Below are positions 25,125 through 34,900 of a stretch of 64,000 nucleotides of DNA, in pieces. Under the pieces are notes generated by a model, which did not search any database, was not told the origin of the DNA, and saw nothing but the letters and a program-made list of their open reading frames with translations. The position numbers were made by a program, and so were the translations under genes. How positions within the stretch are numbered: position 1 is the first letter of the stretch; every line of letters starts with the position of its first letter. This DNA is from JAOARY01 sp045345765 (GTDB taxonomy: Bacteria; Bacillota; Clostridia; Peptostreptococcales; Peptostreptococcaceae). The DNA is taken from assembly GCA_045345765.1 (NCBI GenBank), contig CP148265.1, forward strand, positions 186,001 to 250,000, given 5' to 3'.

Positions 25125-25381
25125 TACTTTCCTTTTAAATATTCTTTTAGTATTTCTTCTAAAAGCTCATCTCTTTCAACTTTTGTTATTATAGCTCTAG
25201 CATTATTATGACTTGTTATATAAGTTGGATCACCAGATAAAAAATACCCTATAAATTGGTTTATTGGATTATATCCTTTTTCCTTTAATGCATCATATAC
25301 CTTTTGTAATACTTCTGAAGCTGTAATTTTTTCATCAACCATAGTTTCAAACTTCATAGTATAATTAAGATTTTTATCCAT
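25124..25381 (-). CDS. ireB: IreB family regulatory phosphoprotein (UPF0297)
   Basis: This 85-residue protein matches IreB, a small phosphoprotein that in enterococci is phosphorylated by the PASTA kinase IreK and affects cephalosporin tolerance. Family marks include MKFETM, LQKVYDALKEKGYNPINQ, and FLSGDPTYITSHNNAR. It lies 37 bp after alaS, its usual partner. A role in envelope stress signalling is taken from the family. Confidence 0.92.
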   Translation of the reverse strand: MDKNLNYTMKFETMVDEKITASEVLQKVYDALKEKGYNPINQFIGYFLSGDPTYITSHNNARAIITKVERDELLEEILKEYLKGK

Positions 25382-25418
25382 AGTATCACCTCTTCTTTAA
25401 AGGATAATTATATAATAT

Positions 25419-28061
25419 CTACCCTTTTATTTGAGCTTTTAAAACCTCTTTACCTTTATTTATAGCTTCCTTTACTTTACTAGCATCTTTTCCACCAGCT
25501 TGAGCCATATCCGGTCTTCCACCGCCGCCTCCGCCAGCTACTTTTGCAATTTCTCTTATCATGTTACCTGCATGAACATTCTTAGAAAGTGCATCCTTTG
25601 TTACACTAACTATAAAATTAACTTTATCATTAGAAACATTTGCAAGCACTATAACTGAATTAGAAACCTTATCTTTTAATTTATCACATAAATTTCTTAG
25701 ACTGTCCATATCCATATTATTTAGTACTTCAGATATAAAATAAACACCTTCGATTTCTTCTTTTTTATTTAGTATATCATCTAATGAAGATGATGCAAGT
25801 TCATTTTTTAAAGAAGTTAATTCTTTAGTTAAATCCTTATTTTCTTTTAATAAATTTTCTACTCTATTTATTAAAACATCTTCTTTAGTTTTTAAAAGAG
25901 TCATAACTTCATTTAATAAATCTTCTTTTTCATTAATATACTCATATATATTAAGACCTGTTATAGCTTCTATTCTTCTAACTCCAGATGCTATTCCTGA
26001 TTCAGACACGATTTTAAACATACCAATTTCACTAGTATTATTTATATGTGTTCCTCCACAAAGTTCAACAGAATAATCACCCATCATCACAACTCTTACT
26101 TCATTTGAATATTTTTCTCCAAATAAAGCAGTAGCACCTATTTTTTTAGCTTCATCCATAGACATAGTATTTTTTACTACTTCTAAAGAATTTGAAATTT
26201 GTTCATTTACTAATTTCTCAACCTTTTTTAATTCGTCTTTTGTTATAGCTTCAAAATGAGTAAAGTCAAATCTAAGTCTATTATTATTTACTAAAGAACC
26301 TGATTGTTTAACATGAGTTCCTAATACTTCTTGTAATGCTTTATGAAGTAAATGCGTTGCTGAGTGATTTTTCATGCAAGCTCTTCTTCTATTTTCATCA
26401 ACAAAAGCTCTAACTTCAGAATTCAACTTAAAACTACCTCTTATTACTTCAACTGTTAATACAATTTTATCATTAGTTCCTTTTTTGGTATCTAAAACCT
26501 TAGCCTTATTATCATCATTTATTAAAAGACCTTGATCTCCAATTTGACCGCCACCTTCTGGATAGAATGGTGATTTATCTAAAACAACAAAGGCTTTATC
26601 ACCCATAGAAATCTCATTTGTAATTTCGTTATCTTTAGCCATTGCAAGTATGTTTGAAGATGAATAATAATTATTATATCCAACAAATTCAGATTTTATA
26701 GATTTGTCTAAAGAAGCAAATACATCTTCTTTCCAACCTTCGCCTTCCATACCTTTTCTTGCATTTCTAGCTCTATTTCTTTGTTCTTCCATTTGGTTGT
26801 TAAATTCTTCTTCATCCAAAGTAAGACTTTCTTCTTCTAAAATTTCTTTAGTTAAATCAACAGGAAAACCATAAGTATCGTATAATTTAAATGCATCAGA
26901 TCCATCTAATACTTTTTTATTATTTTCTTTTAAATCTTTTATAGCATTATTTAAAATTTCAATACCTTGGTCTATTGTTTCTTGGAATCTTTCTTCTTCT
27001 AATCTAAGTATCTTTTTAATATAATCTTTTCTTTCTACAAGCTCTTTGTAAGAATCTTTATTTATTTCAAATACTAAATTAGAAAGCTCCGCTAGGAAAT
27101 CACCTTTTATACCAAGTAATTTACCATGTCTTAAAGCTCTTCTTAAAAGTCTTCTTAGAACATATCCTCTACCTTCATTTGATGGTAAAACTCCATCTGA
27201 TATTAAAAATACACCAGCTCTTATATGATCTGTTATGATTCTTATAGATATATCTTCTTTATCATTTTTTCCATATTCTTTATTAGATATTTTAAGTACT
27301 CCATCTAATATATACTTTATAGTATCTATTTCAAATATAGTATCTACACCTTGCATTATACATGCAAGTCTTTCAAGACCCATTCCTGTATCTATATTTG
27401 GCTTTGGAAGTGGATTATAATTTCCTTCTTCGTCTTTATCATATTGAGTAAATACGTGATTCCAAAACTCAACATATCTATCACATTCGCATCCTGGTTT
27501 ACAATCAGGTGAACCACAGCTGTATTTTTCTCCTCTATCATAATAAAGTTCTGAACAAGGACCACAAGGACCAGTTCCAATCTCCCAGAAATTATCCTCT
27601 TTTCCCAGTCTAACCATTCTATCTTCTCTTATTCCAATTTCTTTAGTCCATATATCATATGATTCATCATCATTTTCATATACAGAAACCCAAACTTTAT
27701 CAATTGGCATATTAAGTACTTCTGTTACAAATTCATATCCCCAAGCTATAGATTCTCTTTTAAAATAATCTCCAAATGAGAAATTTCCAAGCATTTCAAA
27801 AAATGTTGCATGTCTTGCTGTTATACCAACATTTTCGATATCACCAGTTCTTATACATTTTTGACATGTTGTCATTCTTTTACTTGGTGGTTCTTCTTTT
27901 CCCATAAAATATGGTTTTAGTGGTGCCATACCAGCATTTATAAGTAATAAACTCTTATCATTTTGAGGTACTAAAGGAAAACTTTCATGTTTTAAATGTT
28001 TTTTTGATTCAAAAAAATCAAGAAATAAATCTCTTAATTCATTAAGACTTCTGCTTTGCAT
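25419..28061 (-). CDS. alaS: Alanine-tRNA ligase
   Basis: This 880-residue enzyme charges tRNA-Ala. The N-terminal catalytic core shows FFEMLGNFSFGDYFK and GPCGPCSELYYD; the editing domain has HSATHLLHKAL and CGGTHI zinc-site motifs; the C-terminal part has a coiled coil (around 720-770) and the glycine-rich GGGGGGRPDMAQAGG motif of the DHHA1 domain. Full-length. The leader contains a palindrome overlapping the promoter and a terminator-like hairpin right before the ribosome-binding site, so expression is probably attenuated. Downstream gene ireB is co-transcribed as in many Firmicutes. Confidence 0.97.
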   Translation of the reverse strand: MQSRSLNELRDLFLDFFESKKHLKHESFPLVPQNDKSLLLINAGMAPLKPYFMGKEEPPSKRMTTCQKCIRTGDIENVGITARHATFFEMLGNFSFGDYFKRESIAWGYEFVTEVLNMPIDKVWVSVYENDDESYDIWTKEIGIREDRMVRLGKEDNFWEIGTGPCGPCSELYYDRGEKYSCGSPDCKPGCECDRYVEFWNHVFTQYDKDEEGNYNPLPKPNIDTGMGLERLACIMQGVDTIFEIDTIKYILDGVLKISNKEYGKNDKEDISIRIITDHIRAGVFLISDGVLPSNEGRGYVLRRLLRRALRHGKLLGIKGDFLAELSNLVFEINKDSYKELVERKDYIKKILRLEEERFQETIDQGIEILNNAIKDLKENNKKVLDGSDAFKLYDTYGFPVDLTKEILEEESLTLDEEEFNNQMEEQRNRARNARKGMEGEGWKEDVFASLDKSIKSEFVGYNNYYSSSNILAMAKDNEITNEISMGDKAFVVLDKSPFYPEGGGQIGDQGLLINDDNKAKVLDTKKGTNDKIVLTVEVIRGSFKLNSEVRAFVDENRRRACMKNHSATHLLHKALQEVLGTHVKQSGSLVNNNRLRFDFTHFEAITKDELKKVEKLVNEQISNSLEVVKNTMSMDEAKKIGATALFGEKYSNEVRVVMMGDYSVELCGGTHINNTSEIGMFKIVSESGIASGVRRIEAITGLNIYEYINEKEDLLNEVMTLLKTKEDVLINRVENLLKENKDLTKELTSLKNELASSSLDDILNKKEEIEGVYFISEVLNNMDMDSLRNLCDKLKDKVSNSVIVLANVSNDKVNFIVSVTKDALSKNVHAGNMIREIAKVAGGGGGGRPDMAQAGGKDASKVKEAINKGKEVLKAQIKG

Positions 28062-28082
28062 ATATATCCTCCTCTTACAAAT

Positions 28083-28130
28083 AAAAATCCTTACACCCTC
28101 AGGTTTAACCCCAAGGGCGAAGGATTTTTT
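28083..28130 (-). promoter_or_regulatory. Terminator-like hairpin in the alaS leader (attenuator candidate)
   Basis: On the minus strand AAAAATCCTT pairs perfectly with AAGGATTTTT, and inside it GCCCT pairs with AGGGT; T-rich sequence follows and GAGGAGG plus the alaS start come about 20 nt later. Because a promoter lies between mnmA and this hairpin, it is inside the alaS 5' leader and could terminate before the gene. There is no T-box AGGGTGG core or long specifier stem, so it is not a standard T-box. Confidence 0.6.
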
Positions 28131-28160
28131 CTTCTATTTTATATTAGTTTTAACTGCCCT

Positions 28161-28185
28161 AATTTAATTAATTACTAATTAAATT
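28161..28185. repeat. Palindrome at the alaS transcription start
   Basis: AATTTAATTA and TAATTAAATT form perfect 10-bp arms around GTAAT on the minus strand, overlapping the -10 box and predicted start. It could be an operator or a 5' stem in the leader RNA. Confidence 0.5.
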
Positions 28186-28211
28186 TTATAAAAAAGAAAA
28201 TCCTATGTCAA
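28183..28211 (-). promoter_or_regulatory. Promoter of alaS
   Basis: The minus strand has TTGACA (28206-28211), a 17-bp spacer and TAAAAT (28183-28188), just beyond the mnmA stop codon. The leader to the alaS start is about 115 nt. Confidence 0.8.
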
Positions 28212-28227
28212 TTGTTTATATTATATA

Positions 28228-29310
28228 TTATAAAGCCTTTATTATTATTCCGCCACCTAAAACATAGTTTTGCTTATATAATACTAAAGATTGACCTGGT
28301 GTTATAGCTCTTTGTTCTTCGTCAAATACCACTTTTAATATATTATTTTCTAAATTATAAACTCTTGCTTTTTCTGGTTTACCATTGTATCTGATTTTCG
28401 CCATAACTTCCATACCATCTTCTAATTTTTCTTTATATATATAATTTAAATCTTTTGCTATAAGTTCTTTTTTAAATAAATCTTTATTATCGCCTATAAC
28501 AACTTTATTATTATTTGCATCTATATTAACAACATATGCAGGTCTTCCAAGAGCAAGTCCAAGCCCCTTCCTTTGACCTATTGTATAATTTACAATACCA
28601 CTATGTTTTCCTATTTTATTTTCCTCTTTATCTACAAAATCACCTGATTTTATTTTTTTCTTTGTATAATTTTCTATAAACTCAAAATACTTTCCATCTT
28701 CAACAAAACAAATTTCTTGACTATCTGGTTTATTTGCAGTTATAAGATTTTGTTCTTCTGCAATTTTTCTAATCTCATCTTTTTCATATTCACCAAGAGG
28801 TAATAAAGTATGCTTTAATTGCTCTTGTGTTAGATTATAAAGTGCATAAGTTTGATCTTTTTTATCTGTTTTTGACTTTAATAACCTATATCTATTAGAT
28901 TCTTCATCAAACTCGATTTTCGCATAATGTCCTGTAGCTACATAGTCACATTCTAACATCAATGCCTTTTTTAAAAGTTCATCAAATTTTATATATTTAT
29001 TACAAGCTATACATGGATTTGGTGTTTTTCCTTGTAAATATTCCTCTACAAAATAATCAACAACCTTGTTTTTAAAGCTCTTTTTGAAATTTAGCACATA
29101 AAATGGTATTCCAATCTTATTTGCAACTAGTCTAGCATCTTCTGCTGCTGATAAAGAACAACAAGCTTTTTCTACTTCTTTGTCTTCATCACCTTCCCAA
29201 AGCTTCATAAAAACTCCTATAACATCATAACCTTGTTTTTTTAATAAATATGCTGCAACGGATGAATCCACGCCACCACTCATACCTATCATTACTTTTT
29301 TCTTTTTCAT
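28228..29310 (-). CDS. mnmA: tRNA-specific 2-thiouridylase MnmA
   Basis: This 360-residue enzyme thiolates U34 of Glu, Gln and Lys tRNAs. It has the PP-loop GMSGGVDSSVAAYLL (9-23), the catalytic cysteine pair in PCIACNKYIKF (about 100) and SQEICFVED (about 198), and a C-terminal domain ending LGGGII. The upstream neighbours iscU and iscS supply sulfur: IscS is the likely persulfide donor. Like mnmM at 12 kb it serves mnm5s2U synthesis. It starts 290 bp after iscU behind its own leader, in which a CTTGA-N6-TCAAG stem-loop is visible. Confidence 0.95.
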   Translation of the reverse strand: MKKKKVMIGMSGGVDSSVAAYLLKKQGYDVIGVFMKLWEGDEDKEVEKACCSLSAAEDARLVANKIGIPFYVLNFKKSFKNKVVDYFVEEYLQGKTPNPCIACNKYIKFDELLKKALMLECDYVATGHYAKIEFDEESNRYRLLKSKTDKKDQTYALYNLTQEQLKHTLLPLGEYEKDEIRKIAEEQNLITANKPDSQEICFVEDGKYFEFIENYTKKKIKSGDFVDKEENKIGKHSGIVNYTIGQRKGLGLALGRPAYVVNIDANNNKVVIGDNKDLFKKELIAKDLNYIYKEKLEDGMEVMAKIRYNGKPEKARVYNLENNILKVVFDEEQRAITPGQSLVLYKQNYVLGGGIIIKAL

Positions 29311-29487
29311 ATAATCACCTTTCTTTTTTCGTGCAAAAGCGTTAAAGGCACTTTCTTGAATTTAATCAAGCACATCTTAATACAGAATTTTTTAATAAAA
29401 ACTCTAAACTTTATTCTAACATAAAATAAAAAACATATAAATTATTAATTTTATTTTTAATAATTATTATTTTTTTATTTTGAAAAT

Positions 29488-29536
29488 AAAAAAGGCAATC
29501 TTTAACATATATAAAATATGCTAAGATGCCCCTTTT
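29488..29536 (-). terminator. Terminator after iscU
   Basis: The minus strand shows AAAGGGGCATCTTAGCATAT pairing with ATATGTTAAAGATTGCCTTT with a few mismatches, followed by a T run. It lies about 65 bp past iscU and separates the isc operon from mnmA. Confidence 0.82.
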
Positions 29537-29600
29537 AAAATTTATTTTCTAACTAATAAACATATATTTTCTTGTTATAAAATTCTATGCTTATTAAAAC

Positions 29601-30050
29601 CTATTCTTCGTGACATGATATTTCATCATGGTGATGATCATCATCTATTTCTAGACCTTTTAATTCTTCTATTTCTAAATTATTTTTAGTTGCATAATCT
29701 AAAAGAGCTGATTTTATAGCTTGTTCTGCTAAAACTGAACAATGCATCTTAACTGGAGGTAATCCATCTAATGCTTCTGCAACAGCTTTATTTGTAAGTT
29801 CTAAAGCTTCTTTAATACTCTTTCCTTTTATAAGTTCTGTTGCCATACTCGAACTTGCTATTGCTGAACCACAACCAAATGTTTTAAATTTTACATCCTT
29901 TATTATTTGGTTCTCATCTATATCAAGATAAATTTTCATTATATCTCCACATTTAGCGTTACCTACTTCTCCAACTCCGCTAGGATTATCTATTTCTCCA
30001 ACATTTCTTGGATTCATGAAATGTTCCATAACCTTATCACTGTATTGCAT
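29601..30050 (-). CDS. iscU: Iron-sulfur cluster scaffold protein IscU/NifU-like
   Basis: This 149-residue scaffold assembles Fe-S clusters using sulfur from IscS. Three conserved cysteines are in NAKCGD (34), KTFGCGSA (about 60) and KMHCSVLA (about 104), and the N-terminus YSDKVMEHFMNPRNVGEI is canonical. An extra Asp/His tail (DDDHHHDEISCHEE), which includes a further Cys, could bind metal and is not in classic IscU. It begins 12 bp after iscS. Confidence 0.93.
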   Translation of the reverse strand: MQYSDKVMEHFMNPRNVGEIDNPSGVGEVGNAKCGDIMKIYLDIDENQIIKDVKFKTFGCGSAIASSSMATELIKGKSIKEALELTNKAVAEALDGLPPVKMHCSVLAEQAIKSALLDYATKNNLEIEELKGLEIDDDHHHDEISCHEE

Positions 30051-30062
30051 TATAATTCCTCC

Positions 30063-31241
30063 CTATTTAACATTCTCGTATAATGGTGACATACTTCTTA
30101 ATTTCTCTATTATTGGTGGTAATTTTTCTATAACAAAATCTATATCTTCTTCTTTTGTCATATCTCCAATTGTAAGTCTTAATGAACCATGCGCTTTTTC
30201 ATGTGGTAAACCAATTGCCATAAGTACATGTGATGGATCTAAAGATCCTGATGTACATGCTGAACCACTAGAAGCTGCAACTTTTATATGGTCTAATAAT
30301 AAAAGTATTCCTTCACCTTCTATAAATTCAAACGATATATTAACATTGTTTGGAAGTCTTTTTGTTTTATGACCATTAAGTTTTGAATATGGTATATTCT
30401 CAAGTATTCCATTCATTAGCTTATTTCTTAATCTTGTAAGTCTTTCCTTACTTTCAGATAAATCTTTCATTGCTAATTCACAAGCTTTTGCAAAACCAAC
30501 TATACCAACTATATTTTCTGTTCCTGCTCTTCGTCTTTTTTCTTGAGCTCCACCATGAATTAAATTATGAAGTTTAATTCCTTGTCTTATATATAAAGCT
30601 CCAATTCCTTTAGGACCATAAAGCTTATGAGCTGTTATACTCATTAAATCTATATTCATTTTTTTAACATCTATTTCTAAATGTCCTAATGCTTGAACAG
30701 CGTCAGTGTGAAATAATATATCCTTTTCTTTTGCAATCTTACCTATTTCTTCAATTGGTTCAATTGTACCAATTTCATTATTAGCAAACATTATACTTAT
30801 AAGTATTGTTTCTTTCTTTATAGCTTTTTTTAACTCATCTAAGCTAATCATTCCATCTTCATCAACATCTAAATAAGTAACTTCAAAACCATGGAATTTT
30901 TCTAAATACTCACAAGTGTGAAGTACAGCATGATGTTCTATTTTAGAAGTTATTATATGATTACCTTTTTTTCTATTTGAAAATGCAACACCTTTTATCG
31001 CCCAGTTATCAGCTTCTGAACCGCCACCAGTAAAATAAATTTCTTTTTGTGATGCATTTATAGCACTTGCTATTATTTCTCTTGATTCATCTATAACTTT
31101 TTTAGTGTCTCTACCAAAACTATGGAAGCTAGAAGGATTTCCAAACCCACCTTCTAAAAATGGCATCATAGCTTCTAATACTTCTTTTTTCATTGGAGTT
31201 GTTGCAGCATAATCCATATATATACCATCATTAATTTGCAT
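30063..31241 (-). CDS. iscS: Cysteine desulfurase IscS/NifS-like
   Basis: This 392-residue PLP enzyme releases sulfur from cysteine for Fe-S clusters and tRNA thiolation. Seen are YMDYAATTP near the start, TAHKLYGPKG with the PLP lysine (about 200) and the active-site loop SACTSGSLDPSHVL (about 320). Two ATGs are 9 bp apart; the second, at 31241, has the better spacing from AAAAGGAG. It overlaps iscR by 11 bp and leads into iscU. Confidence 0.95.
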   Translation of the reverse strand: MQINDGIYMDYAATTPMKKEVLEAMMPFLEGGFGNPSSFHSFGRDTKKVIDESREIIASAINASQKEIYFTGGGSEADNWAIKGVAFSNRKKGNHIITSKIEHHAVLHTCEYLEKFHGFEVTYLDVDEDGMISLDELKKAIKKETILISIMFANNEIGTIEPIEEIGKIAKEKDILFHTDAVQALGHLEIDVKKMNIDLMSITAHKLYGPKGIGALYIRQGIKLHNLIHGGAQEKRRRAGTENIVGIVGFAKACELAMKDLSESKERLTRLRNKLMNGILENIPYSKLNGHKTKRLPNNVNISFEFIEGEGILLLLDHIKVAASSGSACTSGSLDPSHVLMAIGLPHEKAHGSLRLTIGDMTKEEDIDFVIEKLPPIIEKLRSMSPLYENVK

Positions 31242-31701
31242 CTTCTTCATCTCCTTTTAATATTAGTTTGATTGTTTTATCAGACATCTTATTTTCATAA
31301 TCTTTAACCATATCATCTAAAGATATTGAATCTATAACATCTTCTATACTTTTCTTTATCTTCTCCCATATGACCTTTGTCACACAAGTATTCATTAAAT
31401 CACAATCCAAATCGGAATATAAAACGCATTCAGATGGTGCAATCGGACCTTCTAATACTCTTAGAATATCTCCTACAGTTATATCTTTGGCAGCCTTTGA
31501 TAAAAGATATCCGCCATGAGCTCCTCTTACACTCTTAACTAAATTTGCTTTTCTTAAATTCAAAAAAAGCTGTTCTAAATATTGATCTGAAATATTTTGT
31601 CTAAGCCCTATTTTCTTAAGAGGTATAGGACCTTTCCCTTCATTTAGGGCTAATTCAAACATAGCTTTAAGGCCATATCTACCTTTAGTGGAAAGCTTCA
31701 A
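31231..31701 (-). CDS. iscR: Rrf2 family transcriptional regulator IscR
   Basis: This 156-residue winged-helix regulator starts with MKLSTKGRYGLKAMFELAL from a TTG behind AGAGGTG. The cysteines in ECVLYSDLDCDLMNTC (92-108) match the three-Cys cluster-binding region of IscR. A perfect 13-bp-arm palindrome between its promoter and start codon is the likely operator, so it probably senses Fe-S status and represses iscR-iscS-iscU. Confidence 0.92.
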   Translation of the reverse strand: MKLSTKGRYGLKAMFELALNEGKGPIPLKKIGLRQNISDQYLEQLFLNLRKANLVKSVRGAHGGYLLSKAAKDITVGDILRVLEGPIAPSECVLYSDLDCDLMNTCVTKVIWEKIKKSIEDVIDSISLDDMVKDYENKMSDKTIKLILKGDEEDAN

Positions 31702-31721
31702 AACATCACCTCTTTTTTTAT

Positions 31722-31756
31722 AATTTAATCCCTAGTAAGTTGATAGGGATTAAATT
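31722..31756. promoter_or_regulatory. IscR-type operator palindrome
   Basis: AATTTAATCCCTA and TAGGGATTAAATT are perfect inverted arms of 13 bp with a 9-bp centre. It covers the transcript start of iscR, just downstream of the promoter. Spacing and the CCCTA/TAGGG core suit an Rrf2 dimer site. Confidence 0.75.
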
Positions 31757-31766
31757 TTCTAAACTT

Positions 31767-31795
31767 AGTATATTATACCCAAGTGTTTTTGTCAA
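31767..31795 (-). promoter_or_regulatory. Promoter of the isc operon
   Basis: The minus strand has TTGACA (31790-31795), a 17-bp spacer and TATACT (31767-31772), followed within 12 bp by the operator palindrome. Confidence 0.85.
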
Positions 31796-31899
31796 GATTA
31801 GAAATACCGTTTTATTCTAACATTTTTTTTTGCAAAAAAATAGCTGTTTGATAAATTTTTAATTAGATATAATTAAACAACAATGAAATCATTTTTTAA

Positions 31900-31953
31900 T
31901 AAAAAAACTTCTCTTCTAATATAAATTTTCATTTACATCAGAAAAGAAGTTTT
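31900..31953 (-). terminator. Terminator after pyruvate carboxylase gene
   Basis: A long minus-strand stem, AAAACTTCTTTTCTGATGTAAAT with AATTTATATTAGAAGAGAAGTTTT (several mismatches), is followed by a T run. It lies about 15 bp past the stop codon. Confidence 0.87.
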
Positions 31954-31969
31954 ATATTTATTTATACGA

Positions 31970-34900
31970 TTATTTTAAAGCTATTAATAATTGATTATCT
32001 GAAACCATGTCATTTTCCTTAACATGAACCTCATCTATCATACCATTAGTCCTTGATACAATTGTAGTTTCCATTTTCATTGCTTCTACTATAACTAAAG
32101 GTTGATTTTCTTTTACTTCTTCACCTTGTTTAACTAGTACTTTAACTATCTTTCCTGGTATACTAGCTCCAACTTGCATCTTGTCTTTTAAATCTGCCTT
32201 TAATATGTGGTCTTTTGTACTCTTTGAATTCTTATCTTCTATTTTTATTTCTCTTCTTATTCCATTAAGTTCAAATACTAAAGTCTTATAACCTTCATCA
32301 TCTGTATCATAAATATCCGCTAATTTAATATTTAATACTTTACCATCTTCAATCTCAACTTCACATTCTTCTCCTTCTTTTAATCCATAGAAGAATACAT
32401 CACTTTCAAGTCTCGATATATCTGTATAATCATTTAAGAAATGGTCTAAATAATCTTGATATACTTTTTCATATAAACAATAGCTAAGTATATTTCTCTT
32501 ATTAGCATTTAAATTGTACTTTTCATCAAGAATTTTTTTAATTTCATCAAAATCAACATCTTCCATTAATTCACCTGGTCTTTTTGTTATAGGTGTTTCT
32601 CCCTTTAATACATTCTCTTGTAATGTTTTTGGGAAACCTCCTAAAGGTTGACCAATCATTCCTTTGAAATAATCTTTAACTGAATCAGGGAAAGATAATT
32701 CTTTTGATTTTTTATCTATATTCTCTTTATTCAAGTCATTTTTGACCATAAATATAGCTAAATCTCCAACAACTTTAGACGATGGTGTAACTTTAACAAT
32801 ATCACCTAGTATGTTATTGGCTTCTTTATATTTATCCTTAACTTCCTTGAATCTATCCTTAAGTCCTAAGCTTTCAACCTGTGGTTTTAAATTAGAATAT
32901 TGTCCACCTGGTATTTCATATTTATAAATTTCAGCAGACGAAGTTTTTAAATCACTTTCAAATTTAGAATATCTAGTTCTTAATGTTCTATAATAATCAT
33001 TTATTCCTTGTATCTTATCTAAATCAATCTTTGTATCTCTTTCATCTCCTTTTAGCATTTCTACAAGCGAGTTTAATGATGGTTGAGATGTAAGTCCCGA
33101 CATTGATTCAATTGCTGTATCAACAATATCAACGCCAGCCTTTGATGCCATCATTAAAGTTGATAATCCATTTCCACTCGTATCATGTGTATGAAGATGT
33201 ATTGGCATTTTAACTTCTTCTTTTAATGTCTTTATAAATTCATATGCTGCAAATGGTTTTAAAAGCCCTGCCATATCTTTTATTGCTAATATATGAACAC
33301 CCATAGATTCTAACTCTTTAGCCATCTTAACATAGTAATTTAAATCATATTTTGTTTTTGTTTTATCTGAAATATCTCCAGTATAACACATAGTACCTTC
33401 AACTAATTTACCTGTTTTTAAAGCTTCTTCAATAGGCATTTTCATATTTTCTGTCCAGTTTAAACTGTCAAATATTCTAAATATATCAATACCTTTATTT
33501 GCTGATTCTTTTATAAATTCTTTTATAACATTATCTGGATAATTGCTATATCCAACACCATTAGATGCTCTTAAAAGCATTTGGAATAATACATTTGGTA
33601 TCTTTGCTCTTAATGTTTCTAGTCTCCTCCATGGAGATTCTTTTAAGAATCTATAAGCAACATCAAAAGTAGCCCCTCCCCACATTTCAAAAGAAAACAT
33701 ATCAGACATATTTACACTTTTAGCTTTTGATATTTTATAAAAATCATTTGTTCTAAATCTAGTAGCCATAAGTGATTGATGTGCATCTCTCATTGTAGTA
33801 TCTGTTATAAGAAGCTTCTTTTCATTTTTAATAAAATCTAATACACCTTCTACACCCTTTTCATCTAATAAATTTTTTGTACCATAAGGTCTTTTTAAAC
33901 CTCTTGTATCAGGTATTATTATCTCTTCAAAATCAGGCTTTTGTTGATTAGATTCATTTACAACAACATTTCCTATGAATTTTAATATCTTTGTAGCTCT
34001 ATCTTTACCTTCCTCAATTTCAAATAATTCCTTAGTTTCATCTACAAATTTAGTATGTGCTTTTCCACTTAAAAATAATTCATTACTTAAAACATTTACT
34101 AAAAATCCTATATTAGTTTTTACCCCTCTAATTCTTATCTCTTTTATTGCTCTTAATGCTTTTTTAGCTGCTTTATCAAAAGTTCTATCCCAAGAAATAT
34201 TTTTAACAAGCAAACTATCATAATATGGTGTAATATTTGAACCTGTAAACCCATTTCCTCCATCTAATCTTATTCCACAACCAGAACCAGTTCTATAAAC
34301 ATCTATTTTTCCGTTATCAGGCATAAAATTATTATTTGGATCTTCAGTTGTAACTCTACATTGAATTGAAAAACCATTCACTTTTACATTTTCTTGTTTT
34401 ATATCAATTTCTTCATCTTCTAATTTATAACCTTGCGCCACGAGAATCTGACTTTGAACTATATCTATACCAGTTATTGCTTCAGTTATAGTGTGTTCTA
34501 CTTGTATTCTAGGATTCATCTCTATAAAATAGTAATTACCTTTTGCATCAACCAAAAATTCCATAGTTCCTGCATTATTATAATTAACATGTTTAGCTAA
34601 TTTAACTGCACAATTACAGATATCTTCTCTTAATTTTTTATCCAAAGAAAACGCTGGAGCATATTCAATTATCTTTTGATGTCTTCTTTGTACAGAACAA
34701 TCCCTTTCATAAAGATGAACTATATTACCATGGTTATCTCCTAATATTTGTACCTCTATATGTTTTGGACTTTCTAAGTACTTTTCAACAAATATACATG
34801 CACTACCAAAAGCTTTTTTGGATTCACTTACAGCTCTTTCAAATTCATTTTTTAAATTTTCTTCTTTATAAATAACTCTCATACCTCTTCCGCCGCCACC

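Noticed and set aside
28083..28185. T-box riboswitch before alaS
   Set aside because: The leader is too short and lacks the T-box core, a specifier stem and the usual anti-terminator.
29330..29400. Possible riboswitch in the mnmA leader
   Set aside because: Only a 5-bp stem-loop and short GTGC/GCAC repeats are visible, with no known aptamer pattern or terminator.
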